Shown one piece after another: positions 37,609 through 46,021 of a DNA stretch of 64,000 nt. Source of the stretch: JBMOOG01 sp049324535 (GTDB lineage: Bacteria; Pseudomonadota; Alphaproteobacteria; Rhodobacterales; Rhodobacteraceae); contig JBMOOG010000028.1 in NCBI GenBank assembly GCA_049324535.1, positions 62,001 to 126,000 on the forward strand. Reading direction: 5' to 3'. The translations under genes were made by a program, and so were the position numbers. The notes beneath the pieces were generated by a model that did no database searches, was not told the DNA's origin, and was given only the letters and a program-made list of their open reading frames with translations. Within the stretch, counting starts at the first letter, position 1, and the number at the start of each line of letters is the position of its first letter.

Positions 37609-38163
37609 TCAGGGCGCGACGAAGGCTGCGAGCAGGGCCTTCGCCTCGGGTCCGTCCCATTCCGCCTCGCCCAGAAGGCGCCCGACCTCGCGCCCCTCGG
37701 GATCGACCAGAACCGACACCGGCAGGCCGAGCACGCCCATCTGGGACGCGAACCTCTGGCGGGGATCGCGCAGCATCGGCAGGCGCGTGACGCCCTCTTC
37801 CTCGAAGAAGCGGCGGATCGCCGGCACCGGGTTCGGGCCGGTGGCGATGGTGACGACGGCAAAGCGGTCGCCGCCGAGTTCGCCCTGCAACCGGTCGAGC
37901 GAGGCCATCTCCTTGCGGCAGGGCGCGCACCAGGTGGCCCAGAAGTTCACCAGCAGGTACTTGCCGCGGTAGTCGTCGAGGCTGCGCGGGGCATCGGTCT
38001 CGTCGAGAAGTTCGGCCGCGGGCAGGGCCACCGGCTCGGCGGCGAGGGCCAGCTTGGCCATGTCGCCCTTGCGCAAGGGCTCGAGCACCGCGGTATCGGC
38101 CAGCGCCGCATTTGCGCCGAGTGCAAGGGCCGTGTAGAGGACGGCGGAACGAAAGACGCGCAT
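37609..38163 (-). CDS. TlpA-family thiol:disulfide reductase
   Basis: A 184-residue periplasmic thioredoxin-like protein. The start at ATG 38163 follows GGAGG and gives a signal peptide ending ANAALA. The redox centre is Cys79 and Cys82 in WATWCAPCRKE, and the cis-Pro loop is GLPVSVLVDPEG. TlpA proteins reduce disulfides in cytochrome or copper-centre assembly. It is divergent from argH with just 22 bases between start codons, an arrangement common in alphaproteobacteria, so each promoter must extend into the other gene. Confidence 0.9.
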   Translation of the reverse strand: MRVFRSAVLYTALALGANAALADTAVLEPLRKGDMAKLALAAEPVALPAAELLDETDAPRSLDDYRGKYLLVNFWATWCAPCRKEMASLDRLQGELGGDRFAVVTIATGPNPVPAIRRFFEEEGVTRLPMLRDPRQRFASQMGVLGLPVSVLVDPEGREVGRLLGEAEWDGPEAKALLAAFVAP

Positions 38164-38185
38164 TGAGCCTCCGAAAGGGCCGGAC

Positions 38186-39595
38186 ATGACCGACAAGACC
38201 GCATCGACACCGGATGCCGCCAACGCCATGTGGGGCGGGCGTTTCGCCGCCGGGCCGGATGCGATCATGGAGGCGATCAACGCCTCGATCGGCTTCGACC
38301 GGCGGCTCTATGCCCAGGACATCCGGGGCAGCCGGGCCCATGCGGCGATGCTGGCCGCGACGGGCATCCTCAGCGATAGCGATGCCGAGGCGATCCGGGA
38401 AGGCCTGCTCACGGTCTTGTCAGAAATCGAAAGCGGCCGGTTCGAGTTTTCGACCGCGCTCGAGGACATCCACATGAACGTCGAGGCGCGGCTCAAGGCC
38501 CTGATCGGCGAACCGGCGGGGCGGCTGCACACGGCGCGGTCGCGCAACGATCAGGTCGCGACCGATTTCCGGCTCTGGGTGCGCGACCAGGCGGATGCCG
38601 CGATGGCGGGGATCGTCGCGCTCCAGCGGGCGCTTCTGGCGCAGGCCGAGGCCGGGGCCGACTGGGTGATGCCGGGGTTCACGCATCTCCAGACCGCACA
38701 GCCGGTGACCTGGGGCCATCACATGCTCGCCTATGTCGAGATGCTGGCCCGCGACGCGGGCCGGTTCCGGGATGCGCGCGCGCGGATGAACGAATGCCCG
38801 CTCGGGGCGGCCGCGCTGGCCGGCACCTCGTTCCCCATCGACCGGGCGATGACGGCCCGGGAGCTCGGCTTCGACCGGCCGATGGCCAACTCGCTCGACG
38901 CGGTGTCGGACCGGGACTTCGCGCTCGAATTCCTGTCCGCGGCGGCCATCTGCGCCACGCACCTCAGCCGACTGGCCGAGGAGCTGGTGATCTGGTCCTC
39001 GGCCCAGTTCCGCTTCGTCACGCTGTCGGACCGGTTCACCACCGGCTCGTCGATCATGCCGCAGAAGAAGAACCCGGACGCGGCCGAGCTGATCCGCGCC
39101 AAGATCGGCCGCATTCTCGGGGCAACGGTGGCGCTCTTCACGGTGATGAAGGGGCTGCCGCTCGCCTATTCCAAGGACATGCAGGAGGACAAGGAACAGG
39201 TCTTCGACGCCGCCGACACGCTGATGCTGGCGCTGGCGGCGATGGAAGGCATGGTCCGCGACATGACGGCGGACCGCGCCAACCTCGAAAAGGCGGCGGC
39301 CAGCGGCTTTTCCACCGCAACCGATCTGGCCGACTGGCTGGTGCGGCGTCTGGGCCTGCCCTTCCGCGAGGCGCATCACGTCACCGGGTCGCTGGTCGCG
39401 CTGGCCGAGAAGAAGGGCTGCGACCTGCCCGAGCTGACGCTGGCCGAGCTGCAATCCGCTCATCCGGGCATCACCCAGGAGGTCTATTCGGTGCTTGGCG
39501 TTGCCAACTCGGTCGCCAGCCGCCAAAGCTATGGCGGCACCGCGCCGGATCAGGTCCGCGTTCAGGTCGCGCGCTGGAAGGGGGCGCTTGGATGA
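38186..39595 (+). CDS. argH: Argininosuccinate lyase
   Basis: The last enzyme of arginine synthesis (argininosuccinate to arginine and fumarate). The 469-residue protein has AMWGGRFAAGPDAIMEAINA at the start, TARSRNDQVATDFRLW, and the fumarase-superfamily signature GSSIMPQKKNPDAAEL, with the catalytic Ser near residue 290. TGFTHLQTAQPV (here MPGFTHLQTAQPVTWGHH) carries the general acid/base His/Thr. It heads a five-gene run: two micro-lipoproteins, DUF2834 and lysA, the first overlapping it by ATGA. Confidence 0.96.
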   Translation: MTDKTASTPDAANAMWGGRFAAGPDAIMEAINASIGFDRRLYAQDIRGSRAHAAMLAATGILSDSDAEAIREGLLTVLSEIESGRFEFSTALEDIHMNVEARLKALIGEPAGRLHTARSRNDQVATDFRLWVRDQADAAMAGIVALQRALLAQAEAGADWVMPGFTHLQTAQPVTWGHHMLAYVEMLARDAGRFRDARARMNECPLGAAALAGTSFPIDRAMTARELGFDRPMANSLDAVSDRDFALEFLSAAAICATHLSRLAEELVIWSSAQFRFVTLSDRFTTGSSIMPQKKNPDAAELIRAKIGRILGATVALFTVMKGLPLAYSKDMQEDKEQVFDAADTLMLALAAMEGMVRDMTADRANLEKAAASGFSTATDLADWLVRRLGLPFREAHHVTGSLVALAEKKGCDLPELTLAELQSAHPGITQEVYSVLGVANSVASRQSYGGTAPDQVRVQVARWKGALG

Positions 39596-39750
39596 GGACC
39601 ACGGGACTTCTTGCCCTTGTCTGCCTCACCGCCGCGGCGTGTTCGCAGCCGCGCGCCAGCGCGGGTGTCCGCATAACCCCGGACGGCATCCGGCTGGTGC
39701 CGTCTCTGTCCACCTCCATTGCCGGTATCGGCGTCAACGTGAGTCCCTAG
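39592..39750 (+). CDS. Micro-lipoprotein 1
   Basis: A 52-residue lipoprotein overlapping the argH stop as ATGA. MRTTGLLALVCLTAAAC is a lipoprotein signal with Cys17 lipidated, leaving a mature part of only 36 residues containing SAGVRITPDGIRLVPSLST. Its overlap with argH and the immediate start of a second lipoprotein after it argue that it is real. Function unknown; small outer-membrane anchored peptides of this kind are known in amino-acid gene strings of Rhodobacterales. Confidence 0.7.
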   Translation: MRTTGLLALVCLTAAACSQPRASAGVRITPDGIRLVPSLSTSIAGIGVNVSP

Positions 39751-39885
39751 ATGCGTCTTGTCCTGTCCCTTGTTCTGCTTTCCTCGCTCGCCGCCTGCGG
39801 CGCGGACGGCGAGCCGCAGCCGCCGGCCCGGTCCGGCGTCTCCATCACCGGCCAGGCCTTCATCGGCGCCGACGCCCGACTCTGA
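39751..39885 (+). CDS. Micro-lipoprotein 2
   Basis: A 44-residue lipoprotein whose ATG directly follows the stop of the previous one. MRLVLSLVLLSSLAAC is the lipoprotein signal with Cys16 lipidated, and the 29-residue mature part ends SGVSITGQAFIGADARL. The SGVxIT word is shared with micro-lipoprotein 1 (SAGVRIT), so they may be an old tandem duplication. Three bases separate its stop from DUF2834. Function unknown. Confidence 0.7.
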   Translation: MRLVLSLVLLSSLAACGADGEPQPPARSGVSITGQAFIGADARL

Positions 39886-39888
39886 GCG

Positions 39889-40206
39889 ATGTCCGGGCTG
39901 CGGATCACCTATCTGGTTCTCGCCATCGCGGGGGCCTTGTTGCCGATGTGGCATTGGCTGCCCTGGCTCTCGGCGCCGGGCAACGACCTGCGCGGGCTCC
40001 TGTCGGCCTGGGTCGCCAATCCGGCGGTCGCGGGCCTCGCCTGGGACGTGTCGATCGCCGGCCTTGCCTTCGGCGTCTGGGCCGTGGCCGAAACCCTCGT
40101 CCGCCGCAACTGGCTTGCGCTGATCGCCATTCCGGTTACGCTGGGGATCGGGCTCGGCTGCGGGCTGCCGCTCTACCTTTTCCTGCGCACCCGGCCCGTC
40201 GTCTGA
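39889..40206 (+). CDS. DUF2834 family membrane protein
   Basis: A 105-residue inner-membrane protein with three predicted helices (ITYLVLAIAGALLPM, WDVSIAGLAFGVWAVAETLV and LIAIPVTLGIGLGCGLPLYL). The WHWLPWL stretch after helix 1 is typical of DUF2834 proteins. It sits between the micro-lipoproteins and lysA in the argH-lysA string. Its role is unknown. Confidence 0.8.
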   Translation: MSGLRITYLVLAIAGALLPMWHWLPWLSAPGNDLRGLLSAWVANPAVAGLAWDVSIAGLAFGVWAVAETLVRRNWLALIAIPVTLGIGLGCGLPLYLFLRTRPVV

Positions 40207-40267
40207 ACGGCGATTGCCACAGGCACCGCATCTGCTATCACCGCCCGGGACCAGTTCGGGCGCAGAC

Positions 40268-41533
40268 ATGGATCACTTCATCTATCGCAACGGCACGCTC
40301 CACGCCGAGGACGTGGCGATCCCCGCCATCGCCGCGGCCGTGGGCACGCCCTTCTACGTCTATTCGACCGCGACGCTGACCCGGCATTTCCGGCTGTTCG
40401 AAGATGCGCTTGCGCCCCTGCCGCATCTGGTCTGCTTCGCGATCAAGTCGCTGTCGAACGTGGCGGTCCTGAAGACGCTGGCGGCACTCGGCGCCGGGAT
40501 GGACGTGGTCAGCATCGGCGAATACCTGCGGGCCAAGGCCGCGGGCGTCCCGGGCGACCGGATCGTGTTCTCGGGCGTGGGCAAGACCCGCGCCGAGATG
40601 CGCATGGCACTGGAAGGCGGCATCCGCCAGTTCAATGTCGAATCCGAGCCCGAGCTTCTGGCGCTGGGCGAGATCGCGGCCGGCATGGGCCTCAGCGCCC
40701 CGGTCGCCATCCGGGTCAACCCGGACGTGGACGCGAAGACCCACGAGAAGATCGCCACCGGCAAGTCCGAGAACAAGTTCGGCATCCCGATCGCGCGCGC
40801 CCGCGAGGTCTATGCGATGGCGGCGCGGCTGCCCGGAATCGAGGTTGTGGGCGTCGATGTGCACATCGGCAGCCAGCTCACCGACCTCGCACCCTTCGAG
40901 GAGGCCTTCCGGAAGGTCGCGGACCTGACCCGCGCGCTGCGCGCCGACGGCCACCGGATCCGCCGGCTGGATCTGGGCGGGGGCCTCGGCATTCCCTACG
41001 CCCGGTCGAACGAGATCCCCCCGCTGCCCTCGGATTACGGCGCGATGATCCGGCGCACCGTTGGCGATCTGGGCTGCGAGATCGAGATCGAGCCGGGCCG
41101 GCTCATCTCCGGCAACGCGGGTCTGCTGGTCGCCTCGGTGATCTGGCTCAAGGAAGGCGAGGGGCGCGATTTCCTGATCCTGGACGCAGCGATGAACGAT
41201 CTGGTGCGGCCGTCGATGTATGGCGCCCATCACGACATCCTGCCGGTCGGCGAACCCGCCCCGGGCGCGGAGACCCATCCCTACGACGTGGTGGGCCCGG
41301 TCTGCGAGACCGGCGACACCTTCGCGAAGGCCCGGACGCTGCCGGTTCTGGCCGAGGGCGATCTGGTGGCGTTCCGGTCGGCCGGGGCCTATGGGGCGGT
41401 GATGGCGTCGGAATACAACTCGCGCCCGCTGGTTCCCGAAGTGCTGGTGCACGGGGATCAATTCGCTGTCATCCGGGCGCGGCCAAGCTATGACGCGATG
41501 CTGAACCGCGATAGCATCCCTCCATGGCTCTGA
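40268..41533 (+). CDS. lysA: Diaminopimelate decarboxylase
   Basis: The last step of lysine synthesis: meso-diaminopimelate to lysine and CO2, using PLP. From ATG 40268 the protein has 421 residues. PLP lysine is in VCFAIKSLSN near residue 60, the HIGSQLTD phosphate-binding segment near 200, LDLGGGLGIPY near 236, EPGRLISGNAG near 277 and the substrate-binding cysteine in VGPVCETGDTF near 343. It belongs to the fold III decarboxylases. The run argH-lipoproteins-DUF2834-lysA is a frequent Rhodobacterales order. Confidence 0.96.
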   Translation: MDHFIYRNGTLHAEDVAIPAIAAAVGTPFYVYSTATLTRHFRLFEDALAPLPHLVCFAIKSLSNVAVLKTLAALGAGMDVVSIGEYLRAKAAGVPGDRIVFSGVGKTRAEMRMALEGGIRQFNVESEPELLALGEIAAGMGLSAPVAIRVNPDVDAKTHEKIATGKSENKFGIPIARAREVYAMAARLPGIEVVGVDVHIGSQLTDLAPFEEAFRKVADLTRALRADGHRIRRLDLGGGLGIPYARSNEIPPLPSDYGAMIRRTVGDLGCEIEIEPGRLISGNAGLLVASVIWLKEGEGRDFLILDAAMNDLVRPSMYGAHHDILPVGEPAPGAETHPYDVVGPVCETGDTFAKARTLPVLAEGDLVAFRSAGAYGAVMASEYNSRPLVPEVLVHGDQFAVIRARPSYDAMLNRDSIPPWL

Positions 41534-41576
41534 GAGCCGGCGCCGGGGCGGTGCCGGATCCGGCCGGAAAGGGCGC

Positions 41577-44225
41577 ATGACCGAGGACCGCAAGATCCCC
41601 GAGGCTGTTGCGACGCACCTGCGCTGGCCGGTGCGGCTGACACGCGCGGGGATGGTGGCCGAGCGCATCACCCGCGGCTTCTGGCCCGTCTGGACCATCC
41701 TCTTCGCCGTCCTCGCCGCCTTCGCCTTCGGCGGGCAGGACCACCTGCCGATCGAGGCGGTCTGGGCGGGACTGGGGCTCTCGGGGCTGGCGCTCCTCGG
41801 GTTTGCCGCCCGCGCCCTGCGCGGTTTCCATTGGCCGACCGAGGCCGAGGCGCTGGACCGGATCGACGCCCGGCTGGCCGGTCGGCCGATTGCGGCGCTG
41901 ACCGATGCGCAGGCGCTGGGTGGAAGCGACAGCGGGTCCACCGCCGTCTGGCAGGCGCATCTGGCGCGCATGGCCGAGCGCGCGCGCGCGGCGCGGCGCG
42001 TCGAGCCCGACCTGCGCGTGGCGTCGCGCGATCCCTTCGCGCTGCGCTACGCCGCCTTGACCGCGGCGGTGCTGGCGGTCCTGTTCGGATCGCTCTGGCG
42101 GGTGGGCGAGGCCGCGCAGTTGGTCGCGGGCGGCAAGCCCGTCAAGGCCGCCGGCGGCCCCTCCTGGGAGGGCTGGGTCGAACCGCCGGCCTACACCGGC
42201 AAGCCGAGTCTCTATCTGGCCAACATCGCGGCGGGTGCACTGGAGATCCCCGAGGGCAGCCGGGTGACGGTGCGGCTCTACGGCGCGCCGGGCGACCTGG
42301 CCGTGCGCGAAACGGTGTCGGGCACGCAGCCCGCGCCCGAAGCCGCAGCGCCCGCCGCCGATGCGGCCGCAAAAGGGTCGGGACAGTCGGCGAGCTTCGA
42401 CGCGCTGCAATCCGGGGTGATCGAGGTCAGCGGACCGGGCGGACGCGCCTGGGACGTGACCGTCCTGCCCGACGCCGCGCCGACGGTGGCTTTTTCCGGC
42501 GAGATGGGGCGCGAGGCCCTGGGCCAGATGGCGCAGCCCTTCACCGCAACCGATGACCATGCGGTGACGGCCGGGCGGGCGATCATCACGCTGGACATGG
42601 GCGCGCTGGACCGCCGCTTCGGGCTGGCGAGCGAACCCGAGCCCGTGGCCGACCTGGTGTTCGACCTGCCGATGCCGCTCGCCGGCAAGCGTGACCGGTT
42701 CGAGGGAACCCTGGCCGAGGATGCGTCGAAGTCGATCATGGCCAACATGCCGGTCCGGATGGTGCTCGAGGCCGAGGATGGTCGCGGCCAGATCGGCCGC
42801 AGCGAGGAACGCGCGCTGACGCTTCCGGGCCGGCGCTTCTTCGATCCGGTTGCGGCGGCGGTGATCGAGATGCGGCGCGACCTTTTGTGGACGCGCCAGA
42901 ACGGCAAGCGGGTCGCGCAGATCCTGCACGCGCTGACCAACCGGCCGGAAGGCTTCATGCGCAACGGGCGCGCCTATCTGATGCTGCGGGTGGCGATGCG
43001 GCGTCTGGATGCGGCGGTGGCGCAGGGCTTTTCGCCCGAGATGCGCGACGAGATGGCCGAGGCTCTCTGGCAGATCGCGGTGCTGATCGAGGATGGCGGC
43101 CTGAACGACGCGCTCATGCGGATGCAGCAGGCCCAGGAACGGCTGTCCGAGGCGATCCGCAACGGCGCCTCGCCCGAGGAAATCCAGCGCCTGATGGACG
43201 AGCTGAAGCAGGCGACCGACCAGTACATCCAGATGCTGGCCGAACGCAGCCAGTCGCAGCCGCAGGACGAGATGGCGCAGGGCCAGCCGCAGGGCCAGCA
43301 GATCACCGGCGACCAGATCCAGCAGATGATGGACGAGATCCAGCGCCTGATGGAGGAAGGCCGCATGGCCGAGGCGCAGGAGCTTCTGGAACAGTTCAAC
43401 CGCATGATGGAGAACCTCCAGGTCACACAGGGCCAGGGCGGCCAGGGCATGCAGGGGCCGGGCAGTCAGGCGATGGAGGGGCTGGCCGAGACCCTGCGCG
43501 ACCAGCAGGGCCTTTCCGACGAATCCTTCCGGAACCTTCAGGAACAGTTCGACCCGAACGCCAACAGCCGCGGGCAGCGGCCGGGACAGAACCGCACCTC
43601 CGGTCCGCAGCCGGGTCAGGGCCAGGGCCAGAGCGATCAGCCGCAGGGCCAGGACGGTCAGGGTCAGGATGGGCAGCCTCAGGACCGCAACGGCGATGGC
43701 CGCCCCGACCAGCCCGGCGAGGGCCCGGGCGGGTTGGCCGAGCGCCAGCAGGCTCTGCGCGACCAGCTCCGCAACCAGCAGGGCGCGATCCCCGACACGC
43801 TGGGCCCCGAGGGCGAGGCCGCGCGCGACTCGGTGGACCAGGCAGGCCGCGCCATGGAAGAGGCGGCCGAGGCCCTGCGGGATGGCGACATGGCGGGCGC
43901 CCTCGACCGGCAGGCCGAGGCAATCGAGCGTCTGCGCGAGGGCATGCGCAGTCTCGGCGAGGCGATGGCGCAGAACCAGCAGGATCAGCCGGGCGGACAG
44001 GGCCAGTTGCAGGGCCAGCAGGCCCAGCGCGAGGTGCCGCGCGATCCTCTGGGCCGCACCACCGGCCAGACCGGACGCATCGGCAGCGACGAGAACATGC
44101 TGCAGGGCGACGACGTCTACCGGCGCGCGCGCGACATTCTGGACGAGATCCGCCGCCGTGCCGGCGAACAGGGCCGCCCGACCGCCGAGCTGGACTATCT
44201 CAAGCGTCTGCTCGACCGGTTCTGA
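41577..44225 (+). CDS. TIGR02302 family (DUF4175) membrane protein
   Basis: An 882-residue protein typical of alphaproteobacteria. Two helices lie near the N-terminus (WPVWTILFAVLAAFAF and a pair around VWAGLGLSGLALLGFAA), another near 165 (ALTAAVLAVLFGSLW), then PSWEGWVEPPAYTGKPSLYL opens a periplasmic domain. The last 350 residues are charged helices with Gln/Gly-rich low-complexity stretches (GQGQGQSDQPQGQDGQGQDG near 680-700) and end in a helical YRRARDILDEIRRRAGEQ motif. Function is unknown; the shape suggests an envelope scaffold or regulator. Four bases separate it from the convergent zinc-ribbon gene. Confidence 0.85.
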   Translation: MTEDRKIPEAVATHLRWPVRLTRAGMVAERITRGFWPVWTILFAVLAAFAFGGQDHLPIEAVWAGLGLSGLALLGFAARALRGFHWPTEAEALDRIDARLAGRPIAALTDAQALGGSDSGSTAVWQAHLARMAERARAARRVEPDLRVASRDPFALRYAALTAAVLAVLFGSLWRVGEAAQLVAGGKPVKAAGGPSWEGWVEPPAYTGKPSLYLANIAAGALEIPEGSRVTVRLYGAPGDLAVRETVSGTQPAPEAAAPAADAAAKGSGQSASFDALQSGVIEVSGPGGRAWDVTVLPDAAPTVAFSGEMGREALGQMAQPFTATDDHAVTAGRAIITLDMGALDRRFGLASEPEPVADLVFDLPMPLAGKRDRFEGTLAEDASKSIMANMPVRMVLEAEDGRGQIGRSEERALTLPGRRFFDPVAAAVIEMRRDLLWTRQNGKRVAQILHALTNRPEGFMRNGRAYLMLRVAMRRLDAAVAQGFSPEMRDEMAEALWQIAVLIEDGGLNDALMRMQQAQERLSEAIRNGASPEEIQRLMDELKQATDQYIQMLAERSQSQPQDEMAQGQPQGQQITGDQIQQMMDEIQRLMEEGRMAEAQELLEQFNRMMENLQVTQGQGGQGMQGPGSQAMEGLAETLRDQQGLSDESFRNLQEQFDPNANSRGQRPGQNRTSGPQPGQGQGQSDQPQGQDGQGQDGQPQDRNGDGRPDQPGEGPGGLAERQQALRDQLRNQQGAIPDTLGPEGEAARDSVDQAGRAMEEAAEALRDGDMAGALDRQAEAIERLREGMRSLGEAMAQNQQDQPGGQGQLQGQQAQREVPRDPLGRTTGQTGRIGSDENMLQGDDVYRRARDILDEIRRRAGEQGRPTAELDYLKRLLDRF

Positions 44226-44229
44226 GGCG

Positions 44230-45192
44230 TCAGCCGCCGGTCTGCGCGGCCGGACGCATCGCCTCGGTCGAGGACTTCAGCGCCCCGTCGAGCCAGAGCC
44301 GCAGATGATCGACGGCGGCGACATAGGCCGAAAGCACCGGCGCGAGCGACGGCACCCGGGCCGCGATCGCCGGGGCCAGCACATAGAGCAGAAGCAGGAC
44401 GACGGCGATCAGGAACGCCGTCGAGAAGCCGACGCGGAAGCCGCTGCGCTTGCGCCGGAGGGTTTCCGGCGCGTCGCGCGCCGCCGCCTCGTCGCCCCGC
44501 TCGGAGGTCGCCCGCAACGTCGAGTTGATCTCCTCGATATCGGGCAGAGCCGCCTTGCGGGCGGGATGCTCCTCCGCCGGCTCCTCGGCCGGCTCCTCCG
44601 CGGGTTCGGTCTCGATGTCGCGAAGGCGCGCCGAGCGTTCCGTGACCGCGGCCGCGGCGGCGCCCCGGGCCGCGGCGACGGCAAGCCCGAGTTCGGGCTG
44701 CGACTCGACGCTGCCGCCTTCGGCCTGGCGGGCGCGGGCCTCGCGTTCGGCCTCTTCGCGCAGGATGGCCATCACCGCGTCATCGAGCGTCTTGCGGCGC
44801 AGCTCCGGCGCGGCCCCGGCCGGCGCGGGTGCGGCCCCGGTGTCGTCGGCCATGCCGGGATCGTCGGACGGGGGCTCGTCCTCGGGCCATTCGGTGGGCG
44901 TCTCGTCCGGGATTTCCTGCGGGGCGGGCTCGGGCTCGGCGATCGGGACCGTGGCGGGGGTTTCGGCGGGCGCAGGCTCGGGCACTTCGGGCGGAGAGGG
45001 AGGCACTTCGCGCGGGACGGGTTCGTCCTGCCCGGCGCTCGCCGCTCCGGCCGCGGCGACCCGGCTGGCCGCGGCGCCGGGATGGAACCACGCATGGCCG
45101 CAGCTCGAGCACTGCACGTCTCGCCCGGTCTCGGGGATCACGCTGGGATCGACCTCATACTGAGCGCCGCAATTCGGGCAGACGAGCCGCAT
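44230..45192 (-). CDS. MJ0042-type zinc-ribbon membrane protein
   Basis: A 320-residue protein. The first 35 residues are a zinc ribbon with Cys5, Cys8, Cys28 and Cys31 (CPNCGAQYEV... CSSCGHAWF). Residues 40-215 are a Pro/Glu/Ala-rich disordered arm. A single helix near 255-275 (AFLIAVVLLLLYVLAPAIA) places the ribbon in the cytoplasm and about 45 residues outside. Related thioredoxin-like zinc-ribbon proteins are found beside cell-division genes in Rhodobacterales. It is divergent from ftsE and shares with it a 157-base region, so a link to division is possible. Confidence 0.82.
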   Translation of the reverse strand: MRLVCPNCGAQYEVDPSVIPETGRDVQCSSCGHAWFHPGAAASRVAAAGAASAGQDEPVPREVPPSPPEVPEPAPAETPATVPIAEPEPAPQEIPDETPTEWPEDEPPSDDPGMADDTGAAPAPAGAAPELRRKTLDDAVMAILREEAEREARARQAEGGSVESQPELGLAVAAARGAAAAAVTERSARLRDIETEPAEEPAEEPAEEHPARKAALPDIEEINSTLRATSERGDEAAARDAPETLRRKRSGFRVGFSTAFLIAVVLLLLYVLAPAIAARVPSLAPVLSAYVAAVDHLRLWLDGALKSSTEAMRPAAQTGG

Positions 45193-45349
45193 GTCGCATC
45201 ACCTTTGCCTGGGCCACAATCGCGCAGCCGTTCTGGCCAACGATTGTTTCCTGTTGTAGCAAGCAACCGACAATCAAGCCAAGGCTTTGTCAATTCTTGC
45301 GGAAAGCGCCGCGGGGCGACCGGCCCGGGGCGCCGGGGAGAGCGCGGAC

Positions 45350-46021
45350 GTGATCGAATTGCAGGATGTCACTCAGGATTTCGGCGGCGGGCCGCTGCTG
45401 GACCGGGTGTCGCTGCGCCTGCCGCCCGGGTCGTTCCATTTCCTGACCGGACCCTCGGGCGCGGGCAAGACCACGCTGCTGCGGCTCTGCTACGGCGACC
45501 TGCTGCCCACCTCGGGCCGGGTTGCCCTCTTCGACCGCGACCTGGCCGGAATGACCCGCGACGAGCTGGCGCTGGCGCGCCGGCGCATCGGCGTGGTGCA
45601 CCAGGACTGCCAGTTTCTCGACCATCTGCCGCTGTCCGAGAACGTCGCCCTGCCGATGACGGTCTCGGGACGCACGGCCGACCGCGACGAGCTCGGCCAG
45701 CTTCTGGCCTGGGTCGGACTGTCGGCGCAGAGCCACGCCCTGCCGCCGTCGCTGTCCGGGGGGGAACGGCAGCGCGCCGCGCTGGCGAGGGCGGTCATCA
45801 TGTCGCCCGAAGTGGTGCTGGCCGACGAGCCGACGGGCAATGTCGACTGGGAGATGTCGCTGCGGCTGCTCAGTCTTCTGGTGGAGTTGAACAGGATGGG
45901 AAAGACGATCCTGATCGCGACCCATGACCTGAACCTGATCCGGGCGGCCAAGGCCCAGACCGCGGCGCGGGTGCTTCGCATCAGCGGGCGGCGGATCCAG
46001 CTTGCCGGGGCAGACCTGTGA
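45350..46021 (+). CDS. ftsE: Cell-division ATP-binding protein FtsE
   Basis: The ATPase of the FtsEX complex, which controls peptidoglycan amidases at the division site. I chose GTG 45350 (GGGAG upstream), giving 223 residues, the usual FtsE length; a TTG at 45287 in frame would give an extra 21 residues unlike the family. Walker A GPSGAGKTT, LSGGERQRAALARA signature and Walker B VVLADEPTGNVD are intact. Its stop overlaps the ftsX start (GTGA). Confidence 0.92.
   Translation: MIELQDVTQDFGGGPLLDRVSLRLPPGSFHFLTGPSGAGKTTLLRLCYGDLLPTSGRVALFDRDLAGMTRDELALARRRIGVVHQDCQFLDHLPLSENVALPMTVSGRTADRDELGQLLAWVGLSAQSHALPPSLSGGERQRAALARAVIMSPEVVLADEPTGNVDWEMSLRLLSLLVELNRMGKTILIATHDLNLIRAAKAQTAARVLRISGRRIQLAGADL

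Noticed and set aside
43250..43720. CAG/GGC-rich repeats in the TIGR02302 gene
   Set aside because: Low-complexity protein coding (Gln/Gly), not a CRISPR or a satellite; the frame stays open.
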